From Vermamoeba vermiformis (Eukaryota; Tubulinea; Echinamoebida): a DNA stretch of 64,000 bases. The position numbers were made by a program, and so were the translations under genes. The notes below the pieces were generated by a model that had not been told where the DNA came from, did no database searches, and saw only the letters and a list, made by a program, of their open reading frames with translations. The stretch spans positions 124,001-188,000 of the forward strand of contig JBEWZL010000238.1 in NCBI GenBank assembly GCA_045837725.1, read 5' to 3'. Every line of letters starts with the position of its first letter. Position 1 is the stretch's first letter. Shown one piece after another: positions 59,253 through 64,000 of this stretch.

Positions 59253-59575
59253 ATGGGTGGAATGCGAGACGTAATTTTAGTTGCAGGCCTCGGAGTTATT
59301 TCCGGCTATTATATTTTTAAGCCACTTATTCAAGAATCATTGTAAGTATTTAGCGTGTAAATAATATGATTTATTTTAATTTATTACAATTTATTGCAAA
59401 TTTTCTTTGGTCAAACCTCGATCTGTCACCTGAACTAACACTAAATGTAACCTATCAATATAGGCAGAAAAGATATCCTGAATTACAACAGAAACAAATA
59501 GAGCAAGCAAATAATCCTACGAAGGAATCTAAAGTGGAAACAACGCCATCCACGAATGCGGGCAAAAAACAATGA
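59253..59575 (+). CDS. Small single-span membrane protein
   Basis: Two exons (59,253 to about 59,340 and 59,464-59,575) give 66 residues. MGGMRDVILVAGLGVISGYY begins a glycine-rich span at the extreme N-terminus, followed by IFKPLIQESLQKRYPELQQ and a hydrophilic Lys/Thr/Asn tail. The layout (N-terminal Gly-containing span, charged short tail) resembles small mitochondrial inner-membrane or SMIM-type proteins, but no family is recognised. It lies divergently from the peptidase gene, with only about 146 bp between start codons, so the promoter region is shared. Confidence 0.6.
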
Positions 59576-59703
59576 TGAAGGCACATATCGAAGTATCCTC
59601 TTGTTAATACCTGTCTATATGCATGTAAATAGCCATAATTACATTTCGTTTGCTTTTTGCTTGGGACCATAATTTGCTGACAAGCCTAGACTATTAACAG
59701 TAT

Positions 59704-62681
59704 TTACATGCATGTCGCTTTACATCTGTCAGCTCCACTGGGCAACGGGCACTTGAAGCTGTTGAACGATGCATCACATTGCAGTATAGTAGGGACCTTA
59801 TTGATGTTAGTGAACATATTATGAGACACGTTGAATACTCTCAGCGAAGTGAAAAGTAGCACATCCGGCAAGTCACCAGTAAAGTTGTTGCAGCTGAGAT
59901 CTACCAGCTCTAAACTCGGTTGTGAACCTTCCATAGTTACTAGTGAATCCAATGTACCAGTAACATTGTTATTATTGAGCAAAAGAGCTATGAGTGAGGC
60001 TGGAAGTCTCGGCAAAATTCCTTCAAGTGCATTGTACGACAGATCCAGCTGTGACAATCCCGATTTAAACTCAGGTATTGTGCCATGTAGTTGATTATTG
60101 TTGAGATATACTTCGTTCAGATGAATCGACGTTATTTGCGAAGGAATTGTTCCAGTCAAATTGTTGTGGCCCAAACTTAACAACCCCAGCAGCGGCTTAT
60201 TCGTGAACAGTGAGCCAGGTATTGTGCCGTTGAGTTGATTAACTGACAAATCAATTTGAGCTAAGTTAATGCACTTGGTAAATGTATCGGGAATCGTTCC
60301 GGTCAAGGCGTTGCTGTTCAAAATAAGCCTCGATAGCTGCGAGTTGCAAATAACTTCTGGAAGTGTGCCGTGTAAGTTGTTCTCTGAAAGGTCCAACAGT
60401 TCAAGTAACTTTGCTTCTCCTATGCTCTTTGGTATTGTACTTTTAAATGCGTTAAGTGACAGATCCAGATCTTTCAGCTCGGGAAGTCGGAAGATATCTT
60501 CGGGAATTTCGCCGTTGAATAAATTGCTATGACAGTTGAACGCCTTCATAGCTGTCAGTGAGCCAATAGATTTCGGTATTGTTCCGTCAAATAAGTTAAA
60601 AGATAAATCCAACTCTTGCAATTTTGAAAGATTTCCAATGGACTCAGGAATCGTGCCAGTAAATCTGTTGTGTCGTAAGGCAATCAAGGCTAAGTTTTTC
60701 AAGCCTACGAGTGTTTCCAAAATTGGACCATCGAAATCGTTGTCTTCCAAGATAAGCTGTCGTAAATTCTGCAATGCTGACATGCTCTTCGGAACACTGC
60801 CTGAAAGAATGTTGCCTGCCACGCCAAAAAAGACTAACTCGCGAAGAAATCCGATGTCTTGCGGTATTGTTCCGGCAAGCAAATAATTGCCTGAAAGTGC
60901 AATGTACTCAAGTTTTGTCATCGTTGTGATGCTGTCGGGTATCGTGCCAGATATGCGATTTGATTGCAGATCCAAATGACGCAAGTTCGCCAACAAATTG
61001 ATGTTCGAAGGAAAACTACCTGTCATGTTGTTTTCTGGCAATACGATGCTGTACACGCTGCCATCTTGACACGTGATACCGTACCACTCGCACACGGGTT
61101 GGTCTGTTAGCCAGTTTTTTGAATTCGTCCAGTGAATGCCATTCGTTGCGTGATAAAGTGATTCGAGTACTTTTTGCTCATCTGATTTGATTGGTGCGTT
61201 AGGCGTTGGATCGCGTAATGCAAAGAAAATAACAGCTGACACAGCTACTGCCATTGTCGACACTGCGATCAATATGATCATGATGCGCCAAGCCAGTGGT
61301 ACTGCTTTTGATCTCGATTGTTTGGATTCAGTGAACGGTGTGATGGTGGCACTTGAGTCACGTGACTTCTTATCGATAAACGCATCGTATATCGAGTCCA
61401 ACGCTTGTTGTAACTTCTCGTTGTCAGCTTTGATGTTCTTGATGTCATTGAAGTTCTGTCTGATTGATTCACTCAGATAAGGAATCAATGACTCGTAGTC
61501 CACATGAAGAATTCCATCGATCAGTTGCACTGCTGATGGCACCACACTCTCCACTTGTTGTGCAATGTAGCCAACAAATCGTTTGTTCACGTTTGGATGC
61601 ACTCCTGGCTTGAACTTGTAATTGACACCATCGATGCGAAGAAGCACGTCACGGCAATCAAAATCTAGTTTAAGTAATAAGAACGCTATTTGAAGACACA
61701 AGATGATTTGTACGGCATTAAAAAGCTTGTAACGTACCTTCGGCAAGTAGCCTGATGTCCTCTTTGATGTTGATATCTGATGCTTTGTAGAAGTTCAAAG
61801 CTCTGAAATTTCCAACTACCTCGGCATTGCCGTTATATAATACCATGTATTGTTCGTTTATATGCTCGCTATAGCTATTGTCAACTGTTAGAAGAGGTAG
61901 ATCTCGCGAACATTAAATATTTACAAATACTTACTGAGGAACAATAGGATATTCGATAACGTCAGGAGATGCTTCTATAATGTTTTCTTGGTAGTCAATT
62001 AACTCCGAACTTTCGTTAGACCCATAGTACTGTTCGTGGTGAGATTCGATCGAATTGTTCGCTTCATTAACTGAAGATTCTTCGCTGTTCGAGGGTTGTA
62101 TGTTGGGTATAGGTACCATATTTACATTATCTTCGTTATCTAGCCATGTTATCACAACGGAAACTAATTTTAAAAATTAGATCCGGAAAACACCCGAAAT
62201 AATTTTAATCAACGTTTAAATAATAATTACCTTTGGTCGGATTCTCTTCACCATCGATCTCTTTAGCTATCTTTGGCAGTAATTTTAAATTTTCAGAGCT
62301 TCCACATTGTAAGATTGTTTGCGTTGAATTAAAACAAGCCACTGCGATGCGAACCCCGCGTTCTTTGAGTCTACGAAAATCAAATACATAATGGTTGATT
62401 TTTAGGTTCAATGTAACGCCTTCAATTCCACCATGAGCCGAGCTGTAATTGATCGAGAGTGGATTTCGCTTTCCCCATGCGAAACAATTCACTGCTTCCT
62501 GTTCTTCATTCTTCTGCTTGTTAAAGTAATATAATTGAACGCAGTACTGATAGAAATTATGCGTTGTCTTGTCGGTGACTGCGAAACCGAATGGTGCTTT
62601 CAATGCTGCAACGGTGAAATTGGCTGGGAATGCCAACGGCACGAACACCGAGAATATTTTTCTTACACGAATGGCTTGCAT
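59704..62681 (-). CDS. Predicted self-cleaving membrane receptor: MYRF-type ICA domain, one span, LRR ectodomain
   Basis: Four exons (62681-62231, 62163-61935, 61874-61738, 61664-59704) join in phase to 925 residues. Residues 1-150 form a beta-rich domain I do not recognise; 151-226 are an acidic Asn/Ser/Glu linker. Residues about 236-345 match the S74/ICA auto-processing domain: YNGNAEVVGNFRALNFYKAS, SDINIKEDIRLLAED, then NKRFVGYIAQQVESVVPSAV and VDYESLIPYLSESIR. Ser259 and Lys264 have the spacing of the MYRF/phage-endosialidase catalytic dyad. A coiled coil and one span (about 398-422, WRIMIILIAVSTMAVAVSAV) follow. The outer part has an LRRNT (LESLYHATNGIHWTNSKNWL, CEWYGITC), about 17 plant-type LRRs (e.g. 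SGTIPDSITTMTKLEYIALS) and a Cys cap. In MYRF, trimeric ICA cleavage frees a nuclear N-terminal half. Confidence 0.88.
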
Positions 62682-62879
62682 GTTATAGTTCTAATTTAAT
62701 AAATAAAATGATTCCAACGGAGCTTCGAACGTCATCGCCTGTCACTGATTGCAACGCTTGTTAACGGCACAACCAAATTGATTGTATGCCTTAAGGTTAC
62801 CATTTACTGTCAGCTATCATATAGTACTCTATTTTACGTGTTTATCTAGCGGTTCTATTATGTTACACGCTCGTTAATT

Positions 62880-62945
62880 GCTACATTTTTCAGCTTCGGC
62901 AACGGAAACTTGAAGCGATTGAATTCACAATTATTAGGTACCTTA
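62880..62945 (-). pseudogene. Fossil C-terminal cap of an LRR gene
   Basis: On the minus strand this reads KVPNNCEFNRFKFPLPK, aligning with the C-terminal cap of the neighbours (KVPTILQCDASFNSFKCPLP in the left gene, CDASFNDFKCPLPQG in the right). The second cysteine is lost and no LRRs remain around it. It is a remnant of a third copy between the two LRR genes. Confidence 0.55.
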
Positions 62946-63018
62946 GTCTCGAATGTAGCAAGAAAGAGGTATTTAATATACAACGAGCCATAAATTTACA
63001 ACTTTGTTATCAACTATT

Positions 63019-64000
63019 CTACACGCACGTTGCCTGGCATCTGGTGGCACCTTGAGGCAGTGGACACTTGAAGTCATTGAACGAGGCATCGCACGCCTTA
63101 ATAATTGGTATCTCTCCAAGCTCCGTGAGCATGTTATGCGAGGTGTTGAGGTACCACAACTGGTCAGAAGGCACGACCAACATATTGCCCGTGAAGTAGT
63201 TGTTGCTGACGTCAATTTCTTCCAAGTTCGCGTAATAGGCATTTCTAAGAATGTCCAAAGTACCGTTAAGCTTGTTATTGTTCAACCGCAAAACTCCAAG
63301 CGAGTACGGAAGGACTGGCAGTGTGCCTTCAAGCTGGTTGTCGGACAAGTCAAGCAGCATCCACCAACCCGAATCATCGATATCGGGAATCGTGCCTTCA
63401 AGTTGATTGTGTTGGACGTGAAGTTCGCGTAGTTCGGGCGAGGGAATCGGGGGCAGCGTGCCAGTGAAATTGTTGTTGTTCAGATAACAGTACTTGAGAT
63501 TGTAATCTCGGTCATCAAACAACGATTTTGGTATTGTGCCATGAAGCTGGTTAAACGATAGATCGATCTTGACTGCAGTATGGAATCGATTGAATGATGG
63601 CAAGAGTGTTCCGGTGAACGCGTTGTTCCCCAAATTGAGCACTTCATATCCTACGTCGTCCAGGGATTCTGGAATTGTGCCAAAAAAGTAATTGTAGGAC
63701 AAGTCCAATCGCTTAAGATGAGTCGATGCTGCTCCAATCGCGACGGGCAATTGGCCTCGTAAAGAGTTATACGATACGTTAAAACTGTCTATGCTGGGAT
63801 TTAACCAACACTCTTCGGGTATATCTCCGCTAATGAGATTGCTCGATGCGTTGAGGAATTGCAACATATGTAACTCGCATATGGCGCTAGGCAAAGTACC
63901 ATCGATACGGTTGTCAGACAGATCCAAGTTTCTCAATTTGGCGAGTTTTCCGATTTCCTCGGGAATAGTGCCAGTAATGTAGTTGTTGCCTATGCGAACG
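63019..64000 (-). CDS. LRR protein, paralogue of the ICA-LRR receptor, 5' part outside window
   Basis: Open on the minus strand from the window edge to a TAG at 63,021-63,019. Plant-type LRRs, e.g. TGTIPEEIGKLAKLRNLDLS, IDGTLPSAICELHMLQFLNA, QLHGTIPKSLFDDRDYNLKY and QLEGTIPDIDDSGWWMLLDL, lead to the same Cys-rich cap as the neighbour (IKACDASFNDFKCPLPQGAT, then RCQATCV). The cap similarity and same orientation show tandem duplication. Whether this copy also has the span and ICA domain cannot be seen, because that part lies beyond base 64,000. Confidence 0.85.
   Translation of the reverse strand, partial: VRIGNNYITGTIPEEIGKLAKLRNLDLSDNRIDGTLPSAICELHMLQFLNASSNLISGDIPEECWLNPSIDSFNVSYNSLRGQLPVAIGAASTHLKRLDLSYNYFFGTIPESLDDVGYEVLNLGNNAFTGTLLPSFNRFHTAVKIDLSFNQLHGTIPKSLFDDRDYNLKYCYLNNNNFTGTLPPIPSPELRELHVQHNQLEGTIPDIDDSGWWMLLDLSDNQLEGTLPVLPYSLGVLRLNNNKLNGTLDILRNAYYANLEEIDVSNNYFTGNMLVVPSDQLWYLNTSHNMLTELGEIPIIKACDASFNDFKCPLPQGATRCQATCV

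Noticed and set aside
1-64000. Search for CRISPR arrays, operon-type ribosome sites, transposases, reverse transcriptases or LTRs
   Set aside because: The sequence is eukaryotic; no repeat-spacer pattern, transposase or retroelement domain, or terminal repeats were noticed.

Overview
The window is eukaryotic nuclear DNA from a compact, intron-rich genome. Almost every gene is split by short (about 40-150 bp), AT-rich GT-AG introns, and most genes sit a few hundred bases apart on alternating strands. The gene mix points to a free-living, probably amoebozoan protist rather than an animal, plant or fungus. It combines tetraspanin, plasma-membrane Ca2+-ATPase, RhoGAP, a Rho-type GTPase, RNF170 and TAPT1 homologues, F-box/ankyrin proteins, microsomal P450s, an alpha-dioxygenase-like haem enzyme, plant-type leucine-rich repeats and a MYRF-type auto-cleavage domain (known in animals and dictyostelids). 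The lineage call is an inference and no species is claimed.

Layout. 1-1.3 kb: 3' part of a ceramide synthase. 1.4-10.2 kb: a tandem array of three paralogous type-I surface proteins, with 0, 7 and 5 full copies of an approximately 83-residue four-cysteine repeat, plus the decayed tail of a fourth copy. 10.4-19.1 kb: tetraspanin, an internally duplicated unknown protein, a CBM9/DOMON-like membrane protein, an HD-domain hydrolase and a 7-TM protein. 19.3-28.4 kb (all minus): Ca2+-ATPase with a tRNA-Thr gene inside an intron, RhoGAP protein, TAPT1-family protein. 29.4-38.4 kb: small 4-TM protein, two or three unrecognised minus-strand genes, an atypical Rho GTPase, RNF170 and an F-box protein. 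38.7-42.4 kb: two ankyrin genes. 42.8-50.8 kb: DOX/COX-like haem dioxygenase, molybdopterin oxidoreductase, a coiled-coil protein and a membrane-anchored PLP epimerase-like enzyme. 51.0-59.6 kb: two tandem P450s, a secreted 2H-phosphoesterase-like protein, carboxypeptidase Q and a tiny membrane protein. 59.7-64.0 kb: two LRR genes and an LRR fossil.

The most striking item is the gene at 59,704-62,681. Its spliced 925-residue product has an N-terminal region of unknown fold, an S74/ICA auto-cleavage domain with the Ser-Lys dyad (Ser259, Lys264), a coiled coil, one membrane span and a large plant-type LRR ectodomain. It looks like a receptor whose N-terminal half could be released by self-cleavage, as MYRF releases its transcription-factor half. 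Other items of note are a Rho GTPase altered at all the GTPase hot spots, two P450s sharing a Gly-to-Lys change in the haem-loop signature, and the recently expanded surface-protein array.

Gene links are mostly by theme: cell surface and signalling, lipid chemistry (ceramide synthase, fatty-acid dioxygenase, P450s) and secreted or lysosomal hydrolysis. Exon joins given here were made by eye from splice consensus and reading phase.
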